Source of the DNA: Flavobacterium hydrophilum
Lineage (GTDB): Bacteria > Bacteroidota > Bacteroidia > Flavobacteriales > Flavobacteriaceae
Direction of reading: 5' to 3'
DNA length: 64,000 nt
NCBI RefSeq assembly: GCF_003202405.1
Contig: NZ_QJHL01000005.1
Coordinates: 186,001-250,000, forward strand
Shown here in pieces: positions 42,562 through 52,244 of the stretch. The translations under genes were made by a program, and so were the position numbers. How positions within the stretch are numbered: position 1 is the stretch's first letter; each line of letters opens with the position of its first letter. The notes under the pieces were generated by a model. It was given only the letters and a program-made list of their open reading frames with translations, was not told the DNA's origin and ran no database searches.

Positions 42562-43335
42562 ATGGAAGTATTTTTAAACCCGGATGCCTGGATTGCATTA
42601 CTAACACTAACTTTTCTGGAAATTGTTCTAGGAATCGACAATATCATTTTCATATCGATTGTCACAGGAAAACTACCTGAAGATGAACGAAAAAAAGCAA
42701 CCCGGATTGGTTTGTTTTTAGCTATGTTTATGCGAATTGCACTGTTGTTTGGAATCTCGTATTTGATTGCCATGAAAGCTACCGTTTTTAGTATCCACTG
42801 GGGTTGGCTGGAAGGTGATTTTACAGGTCAGGCATTAATTTTATTCTTTGGAGGCTTATTTCTGATTTACAAAAGTACCAAAGAAATAAGCGAAAAGGTA
42901 GATCATAAAGGGCATGAGGAAAAAACACTCAACACAGCTGCAAAAAAATCATTTTCGAATATTATACTTCAGATTTTACTGATTGACCTGATATTTTCTG
43001 TAGATTCTATCTTAACTGCTGTTGGTATGACAAATGGCGTTCATGGAGCATTAACTATTATGATTACTGCAGTTATTATTTCGGTTGCGGTGATGATGCT
43101 CTTTGCGGTTCCGGTGGGGAATTTTGTAAATAAAAATCCATCAATACAAATATTAGGACTTTCATTTTTGATACTAATTGGTTTTATGCTGATTACTGAA
43201 AGTATGCATTTGTCAAATGCGGCTCTGGCAGGAGAACACATAGGCGCAGTTCCAAAAGGTTATTTGTATTTTGCCATTTCATTCTCTTTGGCTGTCGAAT
43301 TTATCAATATGCGAATCCGAAAAAAGCAATTATAA
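42562..43335 (+). CDS. TerC-family membrane protein
   Basis: A 257-residue inner membrane protein with about seven helices. It has the TerC signature: LEIVLGIDNIIFISIVTGKLP (about 20-40) with two acidic residues in the membrane, and LLIDLIFSVDSILTAVGMTNG (about 140-160), plus the late SLAVEFINMRIRKK. Family members are linked to tellurite resistance and Mn2+ export (Alx/MeeF type). Metal export is the likelier function. It follows the small lipoprotein gene by 32 bases and ends at a terminator. Confidence 0.9.
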   Translation: MEVFLNPDAWIALLTLTFLEIVLGIDNIIFISIVTGKLPEDERKKATRIGLFLAMFMRIALLFGISYLIAMKATVFSIHWGWLEGDFTGQALILFFGGLFLIYKSTKEISEKVDHKGHEEKTLNTAAKKSFSNIILQILLIDLIFSVDSILTAVGMTNGVHGALTIMITAVIISVAVMMLFAVPVGNFVNKNPSIQILGLSFLILIGFMLITESMHLSNAALAGEHIGAVPKGYLYFAISFSLAVEFINMRIRKKQL

Positions 43336-43345
43336 AACAATATTT

Positions 43346-43373
43346 AAAAAGTTCCTTTCCGGAACTTTTTTTG
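43346..43373 (+). terminator. Terminator after terC-like gene
   Basis: A 10-bp stem AAAAAGTTCC (43346-43355) / GGAACTTTTT (43361-43370) with a 5-base loop and T tail, 10 bases after the stop codon. Confidence 0.85.
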
Positions 43374-43479
43374 TTTAACAAATAAACCTGATATTTCACA
43401 AAATATAGTTTGAATAGCAACTGAAATTTGTTTCTTTTACAATTCTGTTTCTATTTTAAAATTTAGTACTTAATCCAAT

Positions 43480-45393
43480 ATGAAAAATACCATTTCACAT
43501 AGAGTTGCCGATTTTTTGAAGCACTTCCCTCCTTTCAATCTGCTGCATCAAAAAGACCTTGAAAAATTATCGGAACAGATTTCTATTATTTACAAAGAAA
43601 AAGATTCGGTAATTTTTTCTGAGAATGAAAAAACACATGACTCCTTTTATGTAGTGCATAAAGGTGCAATTGCTCTTAAAAAGAATCAAAAAACCCTTGA
43701 TATGTGCGATGAAGGCGATATTTTTGGATTAAGACCGCTTCTGGCGCAGGAAAATTATGTTATGGAAGCCAGTACTTATGAAGAAAGTATCTTATATGCA
43801 ATACCTATTGCCGTTTTTAAGCCTTATGCCTTAGAAAACAAAGCCATTGGAAATTTCCTTATCGAAAGTTATGCTTCGAATACTAAAAACCCATATTCTG
43901 AAGTTCATAAAAACAATTTATATGGTGAAATTATCGCTCTTGATAATCAGAATTCCGATAAAGAAATATTTGATTTACAGCCAGTAAAATACTCAAAAAA
44001 AATTGTTACCTGCGGCCCTTCAACTACTGCAAAGGAAATTGCAAAAATACTGACTAAGAAAAAAGTAGGAGCTATTTTGATTGTTGATGAAATGCTCCCA
44101 ATCGGAATTATTACAGATAAAGATTTGCGCAACAAAATCGTTTCAGGCGACTACCCTATTACAACGCCTGCCGAGGCTATTATGACATCGCCCGTTATTA
44201 CGTATTCTAAAAAAATGACGGTTACTGAGGCACAAATGGCGATGATTAAAAGTAATATCAGTTATTTGTGTCTTACCAAAGACGGAACAGTAAATACAAA
44301 AGCTGTTGGTATTTTATCCAAACATGATCTTATGGTATCGCTGGGAAATAATCCGGCCGTTTTGATCAAAGCATTAAAAAGAACTACAAAAGTTAAAGAA
44401 ATCAAGCCAATCAGGGCCAGAATCATGCAGTTATTACAAGGATATCTAGACCAGAATATCCCGATGACGCTGATTACAAAAATCATAACCGAATTAAACG
44501 ATGCCTGTGTAAATCGTGTTATCGATATTTCGCTGGAAAAAATGAATACTCCTCCCCCGGTAAAATTTACCTGGCTGGCTCTCGGAAGTCAGGGCCGGGA
44601 TGAGCAAATGCTGCATACCGATCAGGATAATGCCATTGTGTATGAAAATGTTTCTGAAGTTTTTAAGGATGAAACCAAAGCCTATTTTCTAAAATTAGCC
44701 ACGTATATCAACAAAGGACTTTTTACTATAGGCTATGAATATTGTCCTGCCGAAATGATGGCATCCAACCCAAAATGGTGTATGAGCCTTGACGAATGGA
44801 AAAATCAGGTGGCTTACTGGATTAAAAATCCGGGTAAAAATGAAGTTTTGCTATCGTTCATCTTTTTTGATTATAGTGTAAAATATGGGAATCGTGAAAT
44901 TGTAGACCAGCTATCTGATTCAATATTTGAGAATGTAAAAGCTAATCCTATTTTTTATGTTCATTTGGTGAGCGGTGCTCTGCAAAGCCCATCTCCTACT
45001 GGCTTTTTCAGGCAATTTTTAGTGGAGCAGGATGGCGCCAATAAAGATCAGTTCGATATTAAAAGAAGAGCCTTAATGCCTCTGACAGATGCAGCCAGGG
45101 TTCTGATTTTGTCACATTCGGTAAAATCTATAAGCAATACTGCTGAACGTTTTGAAAAATTAGCCGAACTTGAACCTCAAAATAGTGAACTGTACTTATC
45201 GTGCTCTTATTCGTTTAAAGCTTTATTGAAATTTAGGACAAAACAGGGCCTTTTGCATCACGATTCAGGACAATTTATCGCTTTGGAATCCCTTTCTAAA
45301 ATGGAAAAAATAAAACTGAAAAGAACTTTTAAAACCATTAAGGAACTTCAGGAATTAATTTCAGTACGTTTTAATGTTTCTAATCTTGTATAA
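43480..45393 (+). CDS. cNMP-binding / CBS / DUF294 nucleotidyltransferase-like protein
   Basis: A 637-residue cytoplasmic protein of four parts. A cyclic-nucleotide-binding-like domain lies at about 15-125 (SFYVVHKGAIALKK, CDEGDIFGLRPLL). Two CBS motifs follow at about 165-290 (VGAILIVDEMLPIGIITDKDLR; KAVGILSKHDLM). Next is a DUF294 nucleotidyltransferase-like domain with GSQGRDEQMLHTDQDNAIVYE (about 367-387), the GS...D-x-D active-site pattern. The C-terminal DUF294_C domain is at about 480-625. It resembles GlnD-type uridylyltransferases; its target is unknown. Two bases separate it from the exonuclease gene, so they form an operon. Confidence 0.88.
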   Translation: MKNTISHRVADFLKHFPPFNLLHQKDLEKLSEQISIIYKEKDSVIFSENEKTHDSFYVVHKGAIALKKNQKTLDMCDEGDIFGLRPLLAQENYVMEASTYEESILYAIPIAVFKPYALENKAIGNFLIESYASNTKNPYSEVHKNNLYGEIIALDNQNSDKEIFDLQPVKYSKKIVTCGPSTTAKEIAKILTKKKVGAILIVDEMLPIGIITDKDLRNKIVSGDYPITTPAEAIMTSPVITYSKKMTVTEAQMAMIKSNISYLCLTKDGTVNTKAVGILSKHDLMVSLGNNPAVLIKALKRTTKVKEIKPIRARIMQLLQGYLDQNIPMTLITKIITELNDACVNRVIDISLEKMNTPPPVKFTWLALGSQGRDEQMLHTDQDNAIVYENVSEVFKDETKAYFLKLATYINKGLFTIGYEYCPAEMMASNPKWCMSLDEWKNQVAYWIKNPGKNEVLLSFIFFDYSVKYGNREIVDQLSDSIFENVKANPIFYVHLVSGALQSPSPTGFFRQFLVEQDGANKDQFDIKRRALMPLTDAARVLILSHSVKSISNTAERFEKLAELEPQNSELYLSCSYSFKALLKFRTKQGLLHHDSGQFIALESLSKMEKIKLKRTFKTIKELQELISVRFNVSNLV

Positions 45394-45395
45394 GG

Positions 45396-46025
45396 ATGAG
45401 TTTATTTAATTTTTGGCAAAAAGAAGAAGAAAAATTTTTCGATGAAAACATCACCATCGAAGAAACACGTTTTGTGGTTCTGGATACAGAAACAACAGGA
45501 TTTGATTTTACAAACGACCGGATTTTATGTATTGGCGCACTTGTTTTACAAAATGGCACTATTTCGGTTCAGCATAGCCTTGAGATTTATATAGAGCAGG
45601 ATCATTATGATGAATCGACTGCCCAGATTCATGGTATTTTGAAAGATTTTGTTGTAAAACGCCCTTCAGAATTAGAAGCTTTGGAACAGTTTTTAGCCTA
45701 TTTGGGAGATGCCATTATTATTGCACATCATGCGTATTTTGATATCACAATGATTAACAAAGCCCTTGAAAGAAATGGTTTTTCAGAGTTAAAAAACAAA
45801 GCACTTGATACCGGAGTTTTATACAAAAAAACTTTAATAAAATCTCATCTCTTTGAAAGAAAAGACCATTACTCATTAGATGATCTGGCCGATAAATTTG
45901 ATATTTCAAAAAAAGACCGACATACCGCATTGGGAGATGCTTACATAACTGCTATTGCCTTTTTGAAAATTGTAAAAAAATTAAGAGAAAAAAAAGAGGT
46001 TAATCTGAATCAGCTTTTTAAATAA
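45396..46025 (+). CDS. DnaQ-like 3'-5' exonuclease (DEDDh)
   Basis: A 209-residue exonuclease. Exo I VVLDTETTGFDF (Asp30 and Glu32), Exo II AHHAYFDITMINKAL (Asp in about 107-121) and Exo III DRHTALGDAYIT (His and Asp, about 177-188) are all intact. It resembles the proofreading epsilon subunit of DNA polymerase III but lacks its C-terminal polymerase-binding part. Coupled to the cNMP/CBS/DUF294 gene, the pair is known from other bacteria. A function beyond DNA repair, such as RNA or nucleotide turnover under second-messenger control, is possible. Confidence 0.88.
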   Translation: MSLFNFWQKEEEKFFDENITIEETRFVVLDTETTGFDFTNDRILCIGALVLQNGTISVQHSLEIYIEQDHYDESTAQIHGILKDFVVKRPSELEALEQFLAYLGDAIIIAHHAYFDITMINKALERNGFSELKNKALDTGVLYKKTLIKSHLFERKDHYSLDDLADKFDISKKDRHTALGDAYITAIAFLKIVKKLREKKEVNLNQLFK

Positions 46026-46053
46026 TTTTGAGTCAGGGTTTCAGACTAAGATT

Positions 46054-46968
46054 TTACTCACTAATTTCAAAAATCTCTTTCTTAATTTCTACAGAATAAT
46101 CGTTTGGAGAAATATTTCCTCCAAAAGTTTTCGCATAAACTTTAGTAAACTCAGCTCCAAAATATAAAATAATAGCCGAGTAATATACCCAAACCAATAT
46201 AATAACTACGGATCCTGCAGCTCCGTAAATATTTGCTATAGTGGAACTTCCCAAGTAAAACCCGATAGCAAACTTACCAATCATAAACAATACTGAAGTA
46301 AATCCGGCTCCAATAAACGCATCTTTCCATTTTATATTTCCATCAGGCAATGTTCTGAAAATGATCGCAAAAAGAAGTGCTATACTCCCTAATACAATGA
46401 TAATATTTATAAAATAAAACAGATATACTGTACTTTCTGGAAAATAAATCTTTAATCTGGAATTTAAAACATCTAAAGTTGCATTTAGCATTAAACTGAC
46501 TAACATTAAAAATCCAACTGACACGATCATTGAAAAAGACATTAGCCTGTTTTGAATAAATTTTTTAAGACCTTTATTAGGTTTTGCACGTAATCCCCAA
46601 ATATAATTAATAGAACTCTGTATCTCAGCAAAAACTCCAGAAGCCCCTATAAGTAACATAATTACGCCGAAAACAGTTACAAAAACATTACTATCTGAAA
46701 GCTGCACATTTTTTATTGCTTCCTGAATTTGTTTGGCAGCATCGTTTCCAACCAACTCATTAATCTGACCATACAGCTGACCAGTAACAGCTTCCTCGCC
46801 AAAAAAGAAACCACAAATAGTAATAATGATAATTAACAATGGTGGCAAAGCAAAAATGGTGTAATAAGATAATGCAGCACTCAATTTTATAGCGTCATCT
46901 TCAGTAAATTCTAAAAAAGTTCTTTTTAGCAGATACCAGGATTTGGAAAGAATATTTTGATTTTTCAT
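46054..46968 (-). CDS. YihY/BrkB-family inner membrane protein
   Basis: A 304-residue protein with about six helices. It starts KSWYLLKRTFLEFTEDDAIKLSAALSYYTIFALPPLL (the usual BrkB pattern, here described over about 9-45), later WGLRAKPNKGLKKF and a last helix with NIYGAAGSVVIILVWVYYSAIILYFGAEFTKVYA (about 239-272). These match YihY; once called RNase BN, but RNase BN is another gene, so that name should not be used. The function is unknown. It stands alone. Confidence 0.88.
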   Translation of the reverse strand: MKNQNILSKSWYLLKRTFLEFTEDDAIKLSAALSYYTIFALPPLLIIIITICGFFFGEEAVTGQLYGQINELVGNDAAKQIQEAIKNVQLSDSNVFVTVFGVIMLLIGASGVFAEIQSSINYIWGLRAKPNKGLKKFIQNRLMSFSMIVSVGFLMLVSLMLNATLDVLNSRLKIYFPESTVYLFYFINIIIVLGSIALLFAIIFRTLPDGNIKWKDAFIGAGFTSVLFMIGKFAIGFYLGSSTIANIYGAAGSVVIILVWVYYSAIILYFGAEFTKVYAKTFGGNISPNDYSVEIKKEIFEISE

Positions 46969-47071
46969 TTACTGATTTTTTAATATTCTCTCAAATTTAA
47001 GGAATATTAAAAATCATTCATTCTCTTATTTTTACCGAATTTTATATTTTTTCCATGCTAATAAATTTTAT

Positions 47072-47749
47072 TTACTTATAGTGACAAAAAATCCCTTTAT
47101 CATAAACTGTCCACAAGCTCGCTTTTTGATTAGCTGCTTTTAAAGCATTGTTTGCCCAGGTATTACAGGTATAAAAAAGGCTGTAGCTTCCTTTTGCTTC
47201 ATAAAAAGCATCTTTTTTTCCGTAGCTGTGACCTTCAATCCACTCAGGGTGAACTGAATCACTAAAACTGTCTGAAATATAAGTAACTAAACTTTGATAA
47301 TCTTCTTTTGAAATTAAAATACGTTTGCAGTCATCTCCTTCTTTCAATTGTTTAAAAAATGTAGTATGCATGGCAGATGAGCTGACACCAAATGCTGCTT
47401 TTAATGCCGTACTGGCTTTCAGGTCTGACCATTCCGGAGTATACAGATAGAAACCTTTGTCGCCCCACCCGAAAGCAATATAATTCATCAATGAATCTTT
47501 TGATTGTGTATGACTAAACTGGATTTCGTTGCGCCAGTCTTTGATTTCGTTTTTTACCGGAACAACAATATCAGTATGAACGCCGTTTGAAAGAATGTAA
47601 ATCGGAATTGCGTTTTGTTCTTCAACCTGAACAATATCAGAATTGACCGTTATTTTTGAAATTAGAAGAACTGATGAAACGTACAACGCAAGAAAAGCGA
47701 AAATTCCGAAAAGTGTCCAGCCCAGAAATTTGAAAGTTTTTTTTAGCAT
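47072..47749 (-). CDS. DUF2459 / TIGR02117 family protein
   Basis: A 225-residue membrane-anchored protein: N-terminal helix FLGWTLFGIFAFLALYVSSVLLI (about 8-30), then a soluble periplasmic domain. Family signs are LSNGVHTDIVVPV (about 53-65), FGWGDKGFYLYTPEW (about 93-107) and TCNTWANNALKAAN (about 196-209). The Cys and His in these conserved blocks are arranged as in a cysteine-peptidase-like (NlpC/P60-related) site; that is an inference. The function is unknown. It is monocistronic. Confidence 0.8.
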   Translation of the reverse strand: MLKKTFKFLGWTLFGIFAFLALYVSSVLLISKITVNSDIVQVEEQNAIPIYILSNGVHTDIVVPVKNEIKDWRNEIQFSHTQSKDSLMNYIAFGWGDKGFYLYTPEWSDLKASTALKAAFGVSSSAMHTTFFKQLKEGDDCKRILISKEDYQSLVTYISDSFSDSVHPEWIEGHSYGKKDAFYEAKGSYSLFYTCNTWANNALKAANQKASLWTVYDKGIFCHYK

Positions 47750-48047
47750 TTTGATTGGTTTTTAGATTTAGTTATTGGTTGATTTTCTGTAACCAATTTT
47801 TGAGCCAAAAATTTACATTCGAAAAAACAGGGCACGGATTTTTCTGATTCGCTTTCGCGAAAGCGCAGATTTACACGGATTTTTTTTCTTACTTTTTTTT
47901 CTTTTCTCATTTTGTCATCCTGATGAAGGTAGGAATGACAAACTTTATGTAAAACCAATTCAATAGTTATTAAACATAAAAAAACTGCTGAATTTCTCCA
48001 GCAGTTTTCTCTATTCTTTTTCTTCTTTCTTCTATGCTCTAAGAAAA
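47750..48047. other. 298-base gap with a 16-base perfect palindrome
   Basis: Between two minus-strand genes. A 16-base perfect palindrome CGCTTTCGCGAAAGCG lies at 47850-47865, flanked by imperfect CACGGATTTTTC-like copies (47833 and 47874 regions). A terminator for ychF is at 47981-48008. A 71-codon open frame crossing this region is rich in Lys and Arg and looks spurious. Confidence 0.55.
47981..48008 (-). terminator. Terminator after ychF
   Basis: A perfect 10-bp stem AAAACTGCTG (47981-47990) / CAGCAGTTTT (47999-48008) with an 8-base loop. On the minus strand the right arm is followed by a T run. Confidence 0.85.
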
Positions 48048-49142
48048 CTATACGTTAAAACGGAAATGCATTACATCACCATCTTTTACAACATATTCTT
48101 TTCCTTCTACTTTGAATTTCCCAGCCTCTTTAGCTTTTGCTTCAGAACCATATTGAACGTAGTCTTCGTATGAAATTACCTCAGCACGAATAAAACCTTT
48201 CTCAAAATCAGTATGGATAACTCCTGCAGCTTGTGGTGCAGTTGCTCCGATATTTATTGTCCAGGCACGAACTTCTTTTACACCAGCGGTAAAGTAGGTT
48301 TGTTGCTTTAATAATTTGTAAGCAGCACGAATTAAAACGGATGCTCCCGGCTCTTCCAATCCCATATCTTCAAGGAAAACCTGACGCTCTTCGTAACTTT
48401 CTAATTCTGTAATATCAGCCTCAGCTCCAACAGAAAGAATGATAACTTCTGCATCTTCGTCTTTCACTAATTCACGAACCTGATCTACATATTTGTTTCC
48501 GTTTACAGCAGAACCTTCGTCAACATTACAAACGTATAAAACTGGTTTTGCAGTAATTAACTGAAAAGATTCTAGTAAAACTTCTTCATCATTACTTTGA
48601 GGCAAAATTGTTCTTGCAGATTTAGCCTGTAATAAAGCTTCTCTAATTCTGTCTAAAAGCGCTTTTTCTGTCTGAGCTTCTTTATTTCCGGTTTTTGCAG
48701 CGCGATTTACTTTTTCTAAACGTTTTTCAACAGTTTCTAAATCTTTAAGCTGTAATTCGATATCAATTGTTTCTTTGTCACGAATAGGATTTACGTTTCC
48801 GTCAACGTGTACAATATTATCATTGTCAAAACAACGTAAAACGTGAATAATAGCATTACATTCTCTAATGTTTCCTAAAAACTGGTTTCCAAGACCTTCA
48901 CCTTTACTTGCTCCTTTTACTAAACCTGCGATATCAACAATATCAACAGTTGCCATCTGTACACGTTCTGGTTTTACCAATTCTTCTAATTTATTGATTC
49001 TCGGATCCGGAACATTTACAACACCAATATTAGGTTCGATTGTACAAAACGGAAAGTTGGCACTTTGCGCTTTTGCATTAGATAAACAATTAAATAATGT
49101 TGATTTTCCAACATTTGGTAATCCTACAATTCCTGCTTTCAT
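48048..49142 (-). CDS. ychF: YchF/OLA1-family P-loop ATPase
   Basis: The 364-residue protein belongs to the Obg-related universal YchF family, which binds ATP better than GTP and interacts with ribosomes. Motifs: G1 GLPNVGKSTLFN (7-18), the G3 DIAGLVKGASKGEGLGNQFL (about 69-88), and the G4 region with NVDE in place of the NKxD typical for GTP. The C-terminal TGS domain reads RAWTINIGATAPQAAGVIHTDF, with EDYVQYGS and KDGDVMHFRFNV at the end. A TATATTTG box (minus strand, 49276-49283) may be its promoter, giving a leader of about 130 bases. Confidence 0.95.
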   Translation of the reverse strand: MKAGIVGLPNVGKSTLFNCLSNAKAQSANFPFCTIEPNIGVVNVPDPRINKLEELVKPERVQMATVDIVDIAGLVKGASKGEGLGNQFLGNIRECNAIIHVLRCFDNDNIVHVDGNVNPIRDKETIDIELQLKDLETVEKRLEKVNRAAKTGNKEAQTEKALLDRIREALLQAKSARTILPQSNDEEVLLESFQLITAKPVLYVCNVDEGSAVNGNKYVDQVRELVKDEDAEVIILSVGAEADITELESYEERQVFLEDMGLEEPGASVLIRAAYKLLKQQTYFTAGVKEVRAWTINIGATAPQAAGVIHTDFEKGFIRAEVISYEDYVQYGSEAKAKEAGKFKVEGKEYVVKDGDVMHFRFNV

Positions 49143-49435
49143 CTGTTTGTTTCTATATTATTTTATTCGGCCTTTTTGTTCAGGCTCAACATTAATCCCT
49201 GTAATTTAATTCTTTATGAATTACTCATTTCTTTTAGTTTCTGCCAAATTGCTATTTTTTGGCTTTAAAATTTTGCAAATATAAGATTTAATAACTCGGG
49301 AGTGAAGTAAAAATGTGTATTAATGTATTTTCCGATGTCTACTTTTAAATTTTTAAACTTTTTACTAATATTTTGTTAAAAAACATTAATTTTATAGAAA
49401 CAACAAACAAAAACAAACCAAAAAATTAAACAACC

Positions 49436-52171
49436 ATGAAAAAGATTGCATTATTTTTATTTCTGATAAATTCAGCTTTTCTTTTTGCCCAAAAAGAAGT
49501 TTCAGGGACCGTTAAAGACAAGTCAGGCGCACCCTTGCCGGGTGTAAACGTTGTCGAAAAAGGAACAACAAACGGTGTTTCTACCGATTTCGAAGGTAAT
49601 TTTGTTATTAAAGTAAAAGAAGGAGCCACCTTAATTTTTACTTATGTCGGATACGCTGCTGTAGAAAAACCAGCTTCAGACAGTAAAATAGAGGTTATTC
49701 TCGACGAAAGCGGTGGCCAGATTTTGAGCGATGTTGTAGTCGTAGGTTCGAGAAGTACAAAAAGAACGGTTGTCAATTCGGCTGTCCCTATTGATGTCAT
49801 TAATGTAAAAGATGTTACTACACAAAGCGGAAAACTTGAGATTAACGAATTATTACAATATGTTGCCCCGTCATTCAATGCTAATAAACAATCCGGTTCT
49901 GATGGTGCCGATCACGTTGACCCTGCTTCTTTAAGAGGAATGGGACCTGATCAGACTTTGGTTTTGATTAACGGAAAAAGAAGACATCAATCATCGCTTA
50001 TCAATTTATTTGGAACTCGTGGGCGTGGAAATACAGGGACCGACTTAAATGCAATTCCGGCTGCTTCTATCAAAAGAATTGAAATTCTGAGAGATGGAGC
50101 TGCTGCGCAGTATGGTTCTGATGCCATTGCAGGTGTAATTAATATTGTCACAAATGATAATGTAAAAGAATTTACCGGAGCTATAACTTATGGTGCCTTT
50201 AATACCGATGCAAAAGGTGATTTCCCTGAAGGAACTGCCAATACAAAAGGTTACAGATTAGACCAAAACGGAAACGGAAATTCTTTTGGAAAAGATCAGG
50301 ATTTTGATGGAGGTTCTGTAAAAATATCGGCTAATTATGGGGTTCCAATTGGCACCAAAGGTGGTTACGTAAATGTTACCGGAGAATTTTTGAATAAAAA
50401 CAAAACCTTACGTCCTGGTTTTGATTTTCGAAAAGGTTTTGGTGAAGCTGAAATTCAAGGAGTAAACTTTTTTGTGAATTTTGCTGTTCCAATTTCTGAA
50501 AAAACTCAATTTTATGCTTTTGGAGGAAGCAACTTCAGGAATACAGACGCTTATGCTTTTACCAGAAATGATGGTGAAAGAGTTGTAGAGGAAATTTATC
50601 CGGGAGGCTATACGCCAAGAATTACCTCAAAAATAAACGATAATTCAATTGCAGCAGGAATCAAAACCGAAACTTCCGGAGGCTGGAAATGGGATTTCAG
50701 TAATACCTTAGGAAAAAACAAATTTCATTACGATATAAAAGGAACTCTAAATGCTTCACTTGAAGAAAAATCTCCAACAGAATTTGATGCCGGAGGCCAT
50801 AGCTTGCTTCAAAACACTACTAATGTAGATCTTTCTAAAAATTATGGAGACATTCTTGGAGGTTTAAATTTAGCCTTTGGAGCCGAATTTAGAGTAGAAC
50901 AATTCGAAATTTTTGCAGGAGAACAAGGTTCATACGCCACCTATGACACAAATGGAAATCCGATTACCGATCCAACGACACAGAGCCCACCAACAGTTCC
51001 AAATCCTGATTATGATCCTACAGATCCTGAATCATCTCCAACTATCGCAAGACCTGGAGGTTCTCAGGGCTTCCCAGGGTACAGTCCTGCGAATCAAGTC
51101 AATGAAAACCGCAATAATTTCTCTTTATACACCGATGCAGAATTAGACATTACTGAAGCTTTTATGGTTAGTGGTGCCGTACGTTTTGAAAATTATAGTG
51201 ATTTTGGAAGTACCATAAATGGTAAATTCGCCTCAAGGCTTAAAATTACAGATAACATTAACTTAAGAGGATCTGTGAGTACCGGTTTCCGTGCTCCATC
51301 TTTAGCGCAAATTTATTACAATTTGCGTTTTACAAACTTTAGTTCTGCCGGTGCAACAGAAGTATTATTAGCCCCAAATGACAGTGAGGTTACAAGAGCT
51401 TTTGGAATCCAAAAATTAAATGAAGAAAAAGCGATAAATGCTTCTTTAGGATTTACCGCTAATTTTGGGGATTTTACTGCAACTGTAGATGGCTACTTAA
51501 TTAATGTAAAAGACAGAATTGTATTAACGGGTTATTTTGACGCTTCAGCTTTAGGTCTTGGTGTTGACAAAGCCCAGTTTTTCGTAAATGGTGTAGATAC
51601 CAAAAGCATCGGACTTGATGTTGTTTTAGCATGGAAAAAAACAATTAATGAAAACAGATTAAGCGCAACCTTAGTTGGAAACATTAATGATATGAAAATC
51701 GATAAAGTAAAAAATGGTGATTTAGAAGAAAAAACATTCTTTGGAGAACGTGATAAAGCTTTTTTACTGGCCTCTGCCCCACCAAATAAATTTGGACTGA
51801 ACCTAAACTATGGCAGAAAATGGTTTGACGCAGGACTGGCATTTACCAGATTCAGTGAAGTAAAACTATTAGATTATCAAATGGACGAAGATCCTGAAGA
51901 TTACAGAACTGATCCGTCTGAAACTGATGAACAGGTATTTTCAAACCAAAAGAGAGCAGCTACAGACACTTACGGTGCCAAAATTGTAACCGATCTGACT
52001 TTAGGTTTTAAACTTTGTAAGTCTACCAAATTAAGTATTGGCGCCAATAATTTGCTAAATATTTATCCAGATCAGCAAGATGATTGGGTTGAAGCAGGAG
52101 GTTATTGGGATGCTGTTCAAATGGGGTTCAGCGGAGCTTATTACTATGCAAGGCTTGGATTTAATTTTTAA
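49436..52171 (+). CDS. TonB-dependent outer membrane receptor
   Basis: A 911-residue receptor. It has signal peptide MKKIALFLFLINSAFLFAQ and a CarboxypepD-regulatory-like domain (about 20-95; GTVKDKSGAPLPGVNVVEKG). The plug starts near VVVVGSRSTKRTV, with SLRGMGPDQTLVLINGKRRH (about 163-182) and RIEILRDGAAAQYGSDAIAGVINIV (about 218-242). The barrel ends AYYYARLGFNF with a terminal Phe. An extracellular loop rich in Pro and Asp (about 510-545) interrupts the barrel. No SusD gene is adjacent; a siderophore, vitamin or other small ligand is likely. Confidence 0.92.
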   Translation: MKKIALFLFLINSAFLFAQKEVSGTVKDKSGAPLPGVNVVEKGTTNGVSTDFEGNFVIKVKEGATLIFTYVGYAAVEKPASDSKIEVILDESGGQILSDVVVVGSRSTKRTVVNSAVPIDVINVKDVTTQSGKLEINELLQYVAPSFNANKQSGSDGADHVDPASLRGMGPDQTLVLINGKRRHQSSLINLFGTRGRGNTGTDLNAIPAASIKRIEILRDGAAAQYGSDAIAGVINIVTNDNVKEFTGAITYGAFNTDAKGDFPEGTANTKGYRLDQNGNGNSFGKDQDFDGGSVKISANYGVPIGTKGGYVNVTGEFLNKNKTLRPGFDFRKGFGEAEIQGVNFFVNFAVPISEKTQFYAFGGSNFRNTDAYAFTRNDGERVVEEIYPGGYTPRITSKINDNSIAAGIKTETSGGWKWDFSNTLGKNKFHYDIKGTLNASLEEKSPTEFDAGGHSLLQNTTNVDLSKNYGDILGGLNLAFGAEFRVEQFEIFAGEQGSYATYDTNGNPITDPTTQSPPTVPNPDYDPTDPESSPTIARPGGSQGFPGYSPANQVNENRNNFSLYTDAELDITEAFMVSGAVRFENYSDFGSTINGKFASRLKITDNINLRGSVSTGFRAPSLAQIYYNLRFTNFSSAGATEVLLAPNDSEVTRAFGIQKLNEEKAINASLGFTANFGDFTATVDGYLINVKDRIVLTGYFDASALGLGVDKAQFFVNGVDTKSIGLDVVLAWKKTINENRLSATLVGNINDMKIDKVKNGDLEEKTFFGERDKAFLLASAPPNKFGLNLNYGRKWFDAGLAFTRFSEVKLLDYQMDEDPEDYRTDPSETDEQVFSNQKRAATDTYGAKIVTDLTLGFKLCKSTKLSIGANNLLNIYPDQQDDWVEAGGYWDAVQMGFSGAYYYARLGFNF

Positions 52172-52190
52172 TCCTAAAAATATAAAACGA

Positions 52191-52220
52191 AAAATCCTGA
52201 GTTATCCTCAGGATTTTTTT
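52191..52220. terminator. Terminator between the receptor and the convergent secreted-protein gene
   Basis: A perfect 11-bp stem AAAATCCTGAG (52191-52201) / CTCAGGATTTT (52207-52217) with a 5-base loop; A-rich on the left and T-rich on the right, so usable from both directions. Confidence 0.85.
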
Positions 52221-52244
52221 ATTTCAATCTGTTATTTGCTAAAA

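Noticed and set aside
46054..46968. Calling the BrkB-family gene RNase BN
   Set aside because: The RNase BN name was attached to this family in error; the membrane topology does not fit a nuclease.
47743..47958. 71-codon minus-strand open frame in the gap between the DUF2459 and ychF genes
   Set aside because: It is full of Lys, Arg and Ser runs, crosses the GC palindrome, overlaps the downstream start and has no recognisable motif.
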